Shown here in pieces: positions 8,627-16,621 of a stretch of 64,000 bases of DNA. Positions within the stretch are counted from its first letter, which is position 1. Each line of letters starts with the position of its first letter. A program made the translations under genes and the position numbers. The notes beneath the pieces were generated by a model. It had not been told where the DNA came from. It saw nothing but the letters and a program-made list of their open reading frames with translations, and made no database searches. Source of the stretch: Polyangium sp. y55x31 (GTDB lineage Bacteria; Myxococcota_A; Polyangia; Polyangiales; Polyangiaceae); NCBI RefSeq assembly GCF_029946505.1, contig NZ_JARZHG010000010.1, positions 124,001 through 188,000 on the forward strand. The letters are read 5' to 3'.

Positions 8627-9271
8627 CTACCCGCGCCGCGACGACGTGACGCGCCGCGGGTCGTCCGCGAGCTCGGCGGCGAATCGCACGAGCTCGGCGA
8701 CCGACGAGGCCTGCATCTTCTGCATGACCTGCGCCCGCTGCTCCTTCACCGTCGCCTCGCGCGTCCCGAACTCCGCGGCGATCTGCTTGTTCAAGCGCCC
8801 CGCCACGACGCCCGCCATCACCTCGCGCTCGCGCGCCGAGAGGCTCTCGTACCGGCGCCTGAGCTCGGCGAGCCGCTCGGCCTGCTCCCGCGCGACCCGA
8901 TCCTGCGCGAGCGCTTCCCGGATGGCGTGGATGAGATCCTCGGCGCGGAAAGGCTTCGTCAGGAACTCGACCGCGCCGGCCTTCATCGCGCGGACGGACA
9001 TCGGGATGTCGCCGTGCCCGGTGATGAACACGATCGGCCGTGGAACATCGGCCTCGAGCAGCCGCTGCTGCAATTCGAGCCCACTTTGCTCCGGCAGCCG
9101 CACGTCGAGCACGAGGCAGCCGGGGGTGTCGTCCCGCCGAGCGTCGAGGAACGCCTCCGCGGTCGGAAAAGCCTCGACCGCGAGCCCGATCGAGCCGAGC
9201 AGCCGGCCGATCCCGTCGCGCACGGACTCGTCGTCGTCGACGATGAAGACCACGGGAGCCTTCGAGCTCAC
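8627..9271 (-). CDS. FixJ/LuxR-type response regulator
   Basis: 214 residues from the GTG at 9271, which overlaps the kinase stop as GTGA; this coupling decides the start, although the frame is open further upstream. The receiver domain has the acidic pair D12/D13, phospho-acceptor D56 in LVLDVRLP, T84 and K106 in LTKPF. The output domain is a LuxR/GerE helix-turn-helix ([29 protein letters not shown]), close to the FixJ/TtrR/NodW subgroup. It is cotranscribed with the upstream histidine kinase, its presumed phosphodonor. Likely a DNA-binding activator; probable targets are the flanking hydrolase genes with the shared upstream motif. Confidence 0.93.
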   Translation of the reverse strand: MSSKAPVVFIVDDDESVRDGIGRLLGSIGLAVEAFPTAEAFLDARRDDTPGCLVLDVRLPEQSGLELQQRLLEADVPRPIVFITGHGDIPMSVRAMKAGAVEFLTKPFRAEDLIHAIREALAQDRVAREQAERLAELRRRYESLSAREREVMAGVVAGRLNKQIAAEFGTREATVKEQRAQVMQKMQASSVAELVRFAAELADDPRRVTSSRRG

Positions 9272-11289
9272 GCGGGCACCATGATCGCGAACTCGAACGT
9301 CGCGCCGAAGACCTCGTTCGGGCGGGCCCACAACTTGCCGCCGTGCCGTTCGAGGATGGAGCGGCTGATGGAGAGGCCCATGCCGAGCCCGTTCTCCTTG
9401 GTCGTGTAGAACGCGTCGAACAGGCGCGCCTTGTCGATCGCGGGGTCGAGCCCGACGCCGGCGTCCTCGACCGCGACGTGCACGAAGGAGCCGCTCGCGC
9501 GCCGCTCGACGAAGGTCCGGATCACCACGCGGCGCCGCTCCGGCGGCACGTCCTTCGAGGCCTCGGCCGCGTTGAGCATCAGGTTCAGGACCACCTGCTG
9601 GAGCTGCACCGGATCCCCCACCACCTGCGGTAGATCGGGCACGAGCACCTGCTGCACGACGAGCCCCTGGCGCGCGAGCTCGGGCGCGACGAGCGGGACG
9701 ACGTCACGCACGACGTCGTTCAGGCTGCACGGGCGGCGGCGGGGCGGCGTGCGCGAGAGGAGCGAGCGGATCCGGAGGAGCACCCGCCCTGCGCGCTCGC
9801 CGTCGCCGATGATCGCGGTGAGCGACTCGCGCACCCGCAGGAGGTCCGGCGGATCGGCGGCGAGCCAGTTCATCGCGGCGTTCGCGTCCGCAACGATCGC
9901 GGCGAGCGGTTGATTGACCTCGTGGGCGATCGAGGCTGCGAGCTCGCCGAGGGTCGTGACGCGCGAGACGTGCGTGAGGGCCGCCTGCGCGCGTTGTAGC
10001 TCGTCGGCCGCGCGCCGGCTCGCCGTGATGTCCGTCGCGGCGCCGACGATCTCGTGGTTCCCGGCGGCGGTGACGCGGGATCGGCCGACGACGCGGACGA
10101 GCTTCACGGAGCCGTCCTCCATCACGAGGCGGTGCTCGTACTCGAACGTGGTGCCGTCGCGCAGCGCCTGCCGCACCACCTCCGTGACCCGCTCGCGGTC
10201 GCCTTCGTGGATGCGGCTCGCGAGCTCGGCGAGCGGGAGCCGCGTCCTGCTCGGGACCCCGACGATCTCGCAGACGCCGTCGGACAAGGTGAACTCGCGG
10301 CGCTGGATGTCGTAGCCGAAGGTCCCGGTGCGGCTCGAGCGCTCCGCCTCGGCGCGGTAGGCCTCGCTGCGCCGCAGCGCCTCCTCCGACTGGCTGCGCT
10401 CGATCGCGATGCTCGTGACGCGGGAGCATCGCTCGAGCAGCTCGAGCTCGGGCTTCGTCGGCGTTCGTGGCTCCGTGGCGTAGATGCCGAACGCGCCGAG
10501 CACCCGGCCGTCGGACGACAGCATCGGCGTCGACCAGCAGGCGCGCAGGCCGTGGGCCAGCGCGTTAGCTCGAAAAAGAGCCCCGAGCGGATCCTTCTCG
10601 ATGTCGGCGAGGACCACGAGCTCCCGCCGCCACACGGCCGTGCCGCAAGAAAACGCGTCCGGGCCGATCGGGGCGCCGTCGATGACCTCCGTGTAGCTTC
10701 GCGGCAGGCTCAACACCGCGGCGTGCCGCAATGTCACCCCGTCCTCGTCGAGAAGGAGGATCGAGGCGCGGAGGCTCGTCGAGCCACGCTCCACGAGGCG
10801 CACGACGCCTTCGAGGATGGCGGCGGTCGGCTCGCCGCGGGTGATCATCTCGAGGAGGCGCTGCTCGCCATTGGCTTGCGCCTGGGCCTGTTTTTGATCG
10901 TCGATGTCCGTGTTCAGGCCCCACCAGCCCACGACGTCGCCGTGGTCGTCGAGCACGGGCCCGGCCTGGATCTGGAACCAGCGATAAACGCCGTCGGCGC
11001 GCCGGAGACGCGCCTCCATGCGCCCCTCCTTGCCGGAAGCGCGGATCGCGCCCCAGCTCTCGACGACCGTCGCGTGATCGTCGGGGTGGATCAGGTCCGC
11101 GTCCATCCACGCCCATCCGACGAGCTCCGCGTCGTCCTTGCCGGTGTACTCGCTCCACCGGCGGCTCAAGAGCTCGACGGATCCGTCCTGGCGTGCGCTC
11201 CAGACGAGGCCGGGCAGCTCGTCGAGGATGCCGCGCAGCTCGCCGTCAACCTGCAAGCGGGCTTCTTTCCCTGGCGAGATGCGGCTCAT
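9268..11289 (-). CDS. PAS-GAF-PAS sensor histidine kinase
   Basis: About 673 residues from the ATG at 11289; the frame is open to 11358, but the first PAS begins soon after [13 protein letters not shown]. Domains in order: PAS ([20 protein letters not shown]), GAF ([20 protein letters not shown]), second PAS ([17 protein letters not shown]), HisKA with H456 in [11 protein letters not shown], and HATPase_c with [20 protein letters not shown] and [11 protein letters not shown]. The EVNQPLAA box is typical of FixL-like kinases. No membrane segment is visible, so it senses an intracellular signal. It is cotranscribed with the FixJ-type regulator. The ligand is unknown; neither PAS shows an obvious haem-binding pattern. 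Confidence 0.92.
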   Translation of the reverse strand: MSRISPGKEARLQVDGELRGILDELPGLVWSARQDGSVELLSRRWSEYTGKDDAELVGWAWMDADLIHPDDHATVVESWGAIRASGKEGRMEARLRRADGVYRWFQIQAGPVLDDHGDVVGWWGLNTDIDDQKQAQAQANGEQRLLEMITRGEPTAAILEGVVRLVERGSTSLRASILLLDEDGVTLRHAAVLSLPRSYTEVIDGAPIGPDAFSCGTAVWRRELVVLADIEKDPLGALFRANALAHGLRACWSTPMLSSDGRVLGAFGIYATEPRTPTKPELELLERCSRVTSIAIERSQSEEALRRSEAYRAEAERSSRTGTFGYDIQRREFTLSDGVCEIVGVPSRTRLPLAELASRIHEGDRERVTEVVRQALRDGTTFEYEHRLVMEDGSVKLVRVVGRSRVTAAGNHEIVGAATDITASRRAADELQRAQAALTHVSRVTTLGELAASIAHEVNQPLAAIVADANAAMNWLAADPPDLLRVRESLTAIIGDGERAGRVLLRIRSLLSRTPPRRRPCSLNDVVRDVVPLVAPELARQGLVVQQVLVPDLPQVVGDPVQLQQVVLNLMLNAAEASKDVPPERRRVVIRTFVERRASGSFVHVAVEDAGVGLDPAIDKARLFDAFYTTKENGLGMGLSISRSILERHGGKLWARPNEVFGATFEFAIMVPA

Positions 11290-11356
11290 GAGCGCCGCTA
11301 CCCTACATCTTTTTCTCGCCGAACTGTACGGGTTCGTCCGAAGGGAGGGCCCCGAC

Positions 11357-11377
11357 ACCCGCCTTTGGTCGGGTTCC
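11357..11377 (-). promoter_or_regulatory. Candidate operator between the histidine kinase and a divergent hydrolase
   Basis: On the minus strand this reads GGAACCCGACCAAAG followed by GCGGGT, matching 20 of 21 bases of the 8592-8612 site. It lies 67 bases from both the kinase start (11289) and the hydrolase start (11445). It could therefore serve both promoters. Confidence 0.45.
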
Positions 11378-11444
11378 GTCCGCCGAGGATCACGTTATAC
11401 CCGCGCCTCACAAGCAAACGCGAAGACCGAAAGGGACGTTCGAC

Positions 11445-12263
11445 ATGAAGGAAGAGACGTTCGAAGGCAAGGGTGGGCTCCAGGTGTTCATGCGCTCGTG
11501 GCGCCCGGGGACGCCGCGCGCGGTGGTGGTGCTCGTCCACGGCTTCAAGGCGCACAGCGGGCTGTATACGTGGACGGCGGAGCAGCTCGTCGAGCATGGG
11601 TTTTCGGTGTACGCGCTCGACCTCCGCGGGCATGGGAAATCGGAGGGCGAACGGCTCTACGTCGACAAATTCACCGACTATGTGGACGACGTGCACACGC
11701 TCGTCGGCCTCGCGAAATCGCGGGAGCCCGGATTGCCCGTCTTCTTGCTCGGCCACAGCGCCGGCGGCGTGGTTTCGAGCGTGTACACGCTGGAGCACCC
11801 CGAGGAGCTCGCGGGGTTCATCTGCGAGAGCTTCGCGCACGAGGTGCCCGCGCCGGATTTCGCGCTGGCGATCCTGAAAGGCCTGAGCCACATCGCGCCG
11901 CACGCGCACGTGCTCAAGCTGAACGACGACGATTTTTCACGTGACGCGAGCTTCGTCGAGCAGATGAAGAACGACCCGCTCATCGATCGTGCGGGGTATC
12001 CGACGCAAACCGTGGCCGAAATGGTGCGCGCGGACGAGCGGCTGAAGCGGGAGTTTCCGCTCATCACGCTGCCGGTGCTGATCCTGCACGGCACGGCGGA
12101 CAAGGTGACGTTGCCGCACGGCAGCCAGCTCTTCCACGAGAAGGCTGGGTCGAAGGACAAGACCCTCAAATTGTACGAGGATCACGCCCATGATTTATTG
12201 AACGACGTCGGCAAGGAGGGCGTGCTGCGCGATATCGTCGGTTGGATTTCAGCGCGGCTTTAG
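11445..12263 (+). CDS. Monoacylglycerol lipase-like alpha/beta hydrolase
   Basis: 272 residues in the serine aminopeptidase S33 / monoglyceride lipase group. Motifs are LVHGFKAHSG (oxyanion region), LLGHSAGGVV with nucleophile S105, LHGTADKVT (acid) and DHAHDLLN (His). No signal peptide is visible. It is divergent from the histidine kinase operon and shares its intergenic motif at 11357-11377. The hairpin-rich repeat starts just after its stop codon. Probable activity is hydrolysis of monoacylglycerols or lysophospholipids; substrate choice is not determined. Confidence 0.88.
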   Translation: MKEETFEGKGGLQVFMRSWRPGTPRAVVVLVHGFKAHSGLYTWTAEQLVEHGFSVYALDLRGHGKSEGERLYVDKFTDYVDDVHTLVGLAKSREPGLPVFLLGHSAGGVVSSVYTLEHPEELAGFICESFAHEVPAPDFALAILKGLSHIAPHAHVLKLNDDDFSRDASFVEQMKNDPLIDRAGYPTQTVAEMVRADERLKREFPLITLPVLILHGTADKVTLPHGSQLFHEKAGSKDKTLKLYEDHAHDLLNDVGKEGVLRDIVGWISARL

Positions 12264-12294
12264 AGGGGCTGCCACAACGTGGCGCCGGGGTTTC

Positions 12295-12648
12295 TGAGCA
12301 TTGGTCTCGTCGCAAGCCGCCGCGCCGGGGCGCCGCCCCGGACCCCGCGGGGGCTGTTCGCCCCTCGACCCGAACCAGCGCAAGCGCTGGACCATTTGGG
12401 AAGAACTGCGCATCGCGCAGTTCTTCCCACAGGCCGGTGGCAAGACCAGGGGGCGGCGTTGCCCGTCGAAACGTCAGCGCGGCGGCCTGGGCCAGTCTTG
12501 ACTCGGCCTGTTCGATGAACTGCGCATCGCGCAGTTCATCGACCCCGAGTCCAGCGCTTGCGCTGGTCCGGGTGCAGGGGCGGACAGCCCCTGCTGGGGC
12601 CTGGGGCAACGCCCCAGCGAATCGGCTTCCAGATGAGACCAATGCTCG
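12295..12648. repeat. Modular inverted hairpin element, copy A
   Basis: Between two convergent genes. Two arms of about 110 bases, one the imperfect reverse complement of the other, each carry the same ordered hairpins: a CGCCGGGG/CCCCGG-type stem, a GGGG-TGTTCG-CCCC-type stem, CCAGCGCAAGCGCTGG, and a GAACTGCGC/GCGCAGTTC stem. The last is perfect at 12398-12428 (14 bp, loop ATC) and again at 12513-12541 (13 bp). The arms span about 12320-12428 and 12513-12622, with an 84-base spacer. An outer inverted repeat, GAGCATTGGTCTC at 12296-12308 and its complement at 12635-12647, encloses everything. Copy B is at 48181-48516. It may be a bidirectional terminator, structured RNA or MITE-like element. 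Confidence 0.85.
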
Positions 12649-12672
12649 GGTCTCTGGACGCGGGGGGCTCGC

Positions 12673-13137
12673 CTACGGCGCGACGGAGGCCCCGGCTCCG
12701 TGCCTTCGGTATGGTTCCAGAAACGCGCGCGCCTCGGCTTCCGTCTCGACGAACGCCACGGGCCGGCTCCGGTGCGGCTCCAGGACGCGGACGGCGCGTA
12801 TCAAGAGGGTCGCCATGACGCGCGTGGTGAACGAGGCGCCGATGACCGCCGAGCCACGGTGGATCGCGCGCAGACCTGCGAATTCATCCGCCGCCGCCAC
12901 GCGCCGCGCCTGGGGCGTGAGCGAGCCCATCTCCGAGACGTCGGCGACCCAGAAGACGCCGCGCCCGGTGAGCTCGGCGAGCGCTTGGAGCGCTTCGACC
13001 TGCGCGAGCATGTCCTCGCCGAGCACGTTCCCTCGGATGCGGACGATGTACAGGTCCGGAGGCTCGAACCTGTGCAGGTGCGTGCCAAAGGGCTCCCATC
13101 GATCACTCGGGGGAACACGCTTCGCTTCTCGGGACAC
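12673..13137 (-). CDS. STAS-like (SpoIIAA-type) uncharacterised protein
   Basis: About 154 residues from a GTG at 13137 preceded by AGGG; the frame stays open further upstream but that part is not protein-like. The pattern of alternating strands and helices (LYIVRIRGNVLGEDMLAQVE, VFWVADVSEMGSLTPQARR) resembles a STAS/SpoIIAA fold. It is paralogous to the protein at 63227-63655: the two share LTxxARx and a GASF-x(6)-L-x(3)-RAVRVL-like helix. No anti-sigma-type phospho-Ser motif can be assigned. Such small proteins are common in myxobacteria; role unknown, possibly a signalling adaptor. Confidence 0.65.
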   Translation of the reverse strand: MSREAKRVPPSDRWEPFGTHLHRFEPPDLYIVRIRGNVLGEDMLAQVEALQALAELTGRGVFWVADVSEMGSLTPQARRVAAADEFAGLRAIHRGSAVIGASFTTRVMATLLIRAVRVLEPHRSRPVAFVETEAEARAFLEPYRRHGAGASVAP

Positions 13138-13533
13138 CCTGTCACTATACGGAACCCCCCTACGCGCGCGGGAAAAATCCGACGTGGAAGCGGGAGCAGT
13201 AGCGGGCGTCACGCGCGCGAGCGGGGCCCGATGCTTCCGGGCGAGGCGCAGGCGACGGTAGACGGCAATACCACGGCCCGGTCGTCGAAAACGTTGGTCG
13301 GTGGCGATCCAAGGCGCCATTTTCGCGGTGGTAGCCTCGATGACCAGACGGCCAGCTCCAGCGCGGCCGTACCTCCTCGGGCCCATATCCGCCCTCATGG
13401 CTCGTTGTTGCCAGCGAGCGAATGGTGAGGCACACTCGGGCCCGCTGACGCGGGGGGATCGAATTCGGCGACGCACGCACGTCGACCGGAGACCCGCCCG
13501 TGATCCAAAATCACGAACCGAGAAGGGGGCGCG
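13138..13533. other. Intergenic region between divergent genes, no gene seen
   Basis: About 400 bases upstream of both the STAS-like gene (minus) and the multicopper oxidase (plus). Frames crossing it have no recognisable protein content and no good ribosome site. It must hold both promoters; I could not assign them. The oxidase ribosome site GAGAAGGGGG lies at its right end. Confidence 0.5.
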
Positions 13534-15606
13534 ATGGTTTCGCGGCGGGCATTCTTGAAATATACGGGAGCGACAGCGCTGACGCTCTTCATCCACGACA
13601 AGCTGGGCGTTCGCAAAGCTCTCGCGCAGATTCCGGGCGGCACGCTGGATCCCAATACCGTACCCAAGTATCTGACGCCCTTGCTGATCCCGCCCGTGAT
13701 GCCCAAGGCCGGAACGATCAAGATGCAGGGCGGCAAGCAGGCCGATTCCTACGAGATCTCGATGCGTCAGTTCTCCCAGCAGATCCTGCCGGCTGGTCTT
13801 CCGGCGACGACGGTGTGGGGATACGGCGCCGTCACGTCGGCAAGCCCGAATGGCAGAGGGTTACTGATACACCACGCGCCGTCGCTCACCATCGAGGCGA
13901 GCTGGAGGCGCCCCGTCCGCATCAAATGGATCAACGAGCTCGTCGACGCGAACGGGAATTTCCTGCCCCACCTCTTGCCCGTGGACCCGACGCTGCACTG
14001 GGCCAATCCACCCGGCGGGGATGCGGAGCGTGATTCACGGCCGAGCTTCGACGTCACACCCGGTCCGTACACCGGACCGGTGCCCATCGTCACCCACGTG
14101 CACGGCGCGGTGGGTGTCGGCGACGAGAGCGACGGCTACGCCGAGGCATGGTACCTGCCGGCGGCCGGCAACATCCCGGCGGACTACGCCACGAAAGGCA
14201 CCTGGTACGACTTTTTCGCGGGCAAGGCCTCGGCGAAGTTCGGCGTCACGTGGGGTACGGGATTCGCCACCTTCCAGTACCCGAACGACCAGCGCGCATC
14301 GACCATCTGGTATCACGACCATACGCTGGGCATGACCCGCGTGAACGTGTACGCGGGCCCCGCCGGTTTTTACATCATCCGCGGCGGACCGGCCGGCGAC
14401 GGTGCCGTGCTCGACACCCGAACCGGCGCGCCGGCCGTGCTGCCCGGCCCCGCTCCCAAGGAGAACGACAAGTTCCCGCCCAACAAAACCTATTACGAGA
14501 TTCCGATCGCCATCCAGGATCGCTCGTTCAACGCGGACGGGTCGCTCTTCTACCCCGATACGCGGGCGTTTTTCGATGGCATCACGGGGCCCTACATCCC
14601 GGACAGCGACATCTCGCCGATCTGGAACCCGGAGTTCTTCGGGAACATGATCATGTGCAATGGGAACACCTGGCCCTTCCAGACCGTCGAGCAGCGACGT
14701 TACCGCTTCCGCTTCCTCAACGGCTGCCAGTCGCGCTTCTTGATCCTCGACTTCAGCAACATCCCCGGCGTCGAGGTCTGGGCGATCGGCAACGAGGGCG
14801 GCTTCCTGGCAGCACCGGTGAACCTCACCGCGACGAACGGCAATCGGCTGGTCATGAGCCCGGCCGAGCGGGCCGACGTCATCGTCGATTTCACCAACGT
14901 TCCGGTCGGCAATCACGTGCTCGCCAACGTCGGTCCGGACGAGCCGTTCGCCGGCGGCGTGCCGGGCCTCGATTTCCAGGTCTCGGATCCGGCGACCACG
15001 GGCCAGGTCATGCAATTCATCGTGGTACCGGCCGTCGCTCCCGATCCGACCACGCCCCCGCGATTCTTGCAGTTGCCTGCGCTCACGCCGCTCCCGGCGG
15101 CGACATTCACACGGCCGCTCGCGCTGCTCGAGAAGTTATCGGAAGATTTCGCCGACGCGCCTGCGGAAGCCTTGCTCGGCATCGTCGACGGCGATCCCAA
15201 TACGGGCCCGGGCACCTGGATCGAGCGCCACTGGGAGGACGCCGTCACCGAGAACCCTGCCGTCGGAGCGACGGAGGTGTGGGAGTTCTACAACACGACC
15301 CCGGACGCCCACCCGATGCACGTGCACGAGGTGGCCTTCGAGGTGGTCGACCGACAGCCGATCTTCGTCGACGAAGTCACGCAAACAGTCCAGGTCGTCA
15401 CCGGCGCGCCCCCCATCCCGCCCGAGGCGTGGGAGACCGGCTTCAAGGACACCGTCATCGCCTATCCGGGCGTCGTCACCCGCATCCGGCTGCAGTTCAA
15501 GACGGCCGGGCAATTCGTCTGGCATTGCCACATCGTCGAGCACGAGGACAACGAGATGATGCGGCCGTACCGGATCGGGCCGTCTCAGCCGGGCCAGCCG
15601 GCGTAA
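13534..15606 (+). CDS. Tat-exported multicopper oxidase (CotA/bilirubin oxidase type)
   Basis: 690 residues with a good ribosome site (GAGAAGGGGG). The N-terminus has a twin-arginine signal (SRRAFLKYTGA), expected for a folded copper enzyme. All copper motifs are present: HVHG (H188, H190), WYHDH (H261, H263), HPMHVH (H593, H596, H598) and WHCHIVEHEDNEMM (H664, C665, H666, H670 and axial M675). This gives one type 1 and one type 2/3 trinuclear centre. Length and the WYHDHTLGMT segment fit the bilirubin oxidase / spore-coat laccase group. It likely oxidises phenols, bilirubin-like compounds or metal ions in the periplasm or outside the cell. It stands alone with no obvious partner gene. Confidence 0.93.
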   Translation: MVSRRAFLKYTGATALTLFIHDKLGVRKALAQIPGGTLDPNTVPKYLTPLLIPPVMPKAGTIKMQGGKQADSYEISMRQFSQQILPAGLPATTVWGYGAVTSASPNGRGLLIHHAPSLTIEASWRRPVRIKWINELVDANGNFLPHLLPVDPTLHWANPPGGDAERDSRPSFDVTPGPYTGPVPIVTHVHGAVGVGDESDGYAEAWYLPAAGNIPADYATKGTWYDFFAGKASAKFGVTWGTGFATFQYPNDQRASTIWYHDHTLGMTRVNVYAGPAGFYIIRGGPAGDGAVLDTRTGAPAVLPGPAPKENDKFPPNKTYYEIPIAIQDRSFNADGSLFYPDTRAFFDGITGPYIPDSDISPIWNPEFFGNMIMCNGNTWPFQTVEQRRYRFRFLNGCQSRFLILDFSNIPGVEVWAIGNEGGFLAAPVNLTATNGNRLVMSPAERADVIVDFTNVPVGNHVLANVGPDEPFAGGVPGLDFQVSDPATTGQVMQFIVVPAVAPDPTTPPRFLQLPALTPLPAATFTRPLALLEKLSEDFADAPAEALLGIVDGDPNTGPGTWIERHWEDAVTENPAVGATEVWEFYNTTPDAHPMHVHEVAFEVVDRQPIFVDEVTQTVQVVTGAPPIPPEAWETGFKDTVIAYPGVVTRIRLQFKTAGQFVWHCHIVEHEDNEMMRPYRIGPSQPGQPA

Positions 15607-15696
15607 GCGGCGGCGTATCCTGCCGACTTCGGCGATGCGGTGTCTCTCACCGCCCGACCAAAGCCGCTTGCTTCTTGGGGTCCTTGGGCGCCCCCG

Positions 15697-16527
15697 TCAT
15701 ACCATCGTCGACCCCGCCAGAATCGTCCACGCCTCGATCACCTGCACCACCGTCGCCGCATCCGGCGCCCGATACCCGCACGCCGTACCCGACCGCCGTT
15801 CCGTGAACGGCACGAGCTCCGCCACGTCCGCGCACGCCGAATTGACGAAATCGATCTCCAGGTCGAGCGGCAAAGCCGGGCGGAACGGCGAAAACGCCCC
15901 CTCGCGCGCCCGCCGCACCGCCCGCGCCGCTCCTTCACGAATGCGCTGCCGCGCGACGACCGGGGACAAGCACCGCGCCGCATAACGCGTGATCGCCTCC
16001 TTCACCTGCACCGTCTCCACCTCGCCCAGGATCTCCCGCGCCTGCGCACATACCGTCTGATCCCCCGTCACGAGGGCCACGGGGATCCCAAGCGCGCCGC
16101 AGACCGCCGCATTGATGGCCGTCTCGTTGAAATCGCGGCCGCCGACGCGGCAGCGCGCCACCACCCGACCGAAAAACGTATGATCCAGAATGCCCGCGCG
16201 GCTCCCGGCGCCCGCGTGGTACCCGACGAAAAGCGCGCAGCCGAAGCCCGGCGCAATGCCCTGCACCATGGAGAGCGGCTTCAGCGAGCCCGTGACGATC
16301 TCCGCCCGCGAATCGAGCTCGTCGAGCAGCAGGTTTCGCATGTCGCCGTGCGAATCATTCACGAGGACGCTCGTCGCGCCCCCGTCGAATGCGCCCATCA
16401 CGGCGGCGTTGGCCTCGTCGGTCATCCACCGCCGCGCCCGCTCATAATCAGCCCCCGTCCGCCGCGTCTGGTCCACGTGGACCACCCCGGCGACCCCTTC
16501 CATGTCGACGCTGATGTACACCTGCAT
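15697..16527 (-). CDS. M55 family D-aminopeptidase (DppA-like)
   Basis: 276 residues from the ATG at 16527. Alignment with the DppA family numbering is striking: D8 and E10 in SVDMEGVAG, H60 in DSHGD, H104 in VGYHAGAG and a conserved Glu at 135 match the zinc ligands. At position 115, where DppA has the proposed nucleophile Cys, this protein has Asp (GILDHT), as do many other M55 members. The enzyme is expected to hydrolyse D-amino-acid-containing peptides such as wall breakdown products. No dpp transport genes lie nearby. The frame stays open upstream of 16527, but the conserved VDMEG box fixes the start. Confidence 0.9.
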   Translation of the reverse strand: MQVYISVDMEGVAGVVHVDQTRRTGADYERARRWMTDEANAAVMGAFDGGATSVLVNDSHGDMRNLLLDELDSRAEIVTGSLKPLSMVQGIAPGFGCALFVGYHAGAGSRAGILDHTFFGRVVARCRVGGRDFNETAINAAVCGALGIPVALVTGDQTVCAQAREILGEVETVQVKEAITRYAARCLSPVVARQRIREGAARAVRRAREGAFSPFRPALPLDLEIDFVNSACADVAELVPFTERRSGTACGYRAPDAATVVQVIEAWTILAGSTMV

Positions 16528-16621
16528 GCGCGGGCCTATAGCATCCCCGCGCGAGTCTCCGTGGACGAGCCGCCTCGACCGGTGGCACAATGTCTTCTCG
16601 TCGCCCCAGGGTCGCTGCGAA

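Noticed and set aside
12242..13261. Plus-strand frame running through the hairpin element and the STAS-like gene
   Set aside because: Its translation is just repeat sequence followed by antisense of a better-supported gene.
15652..15665. CCCGACCAAAG between two convergent gene ends
   Set aside because: Matches part of the same motif but lies downstream of both genes, where a promoter site makes no sense.
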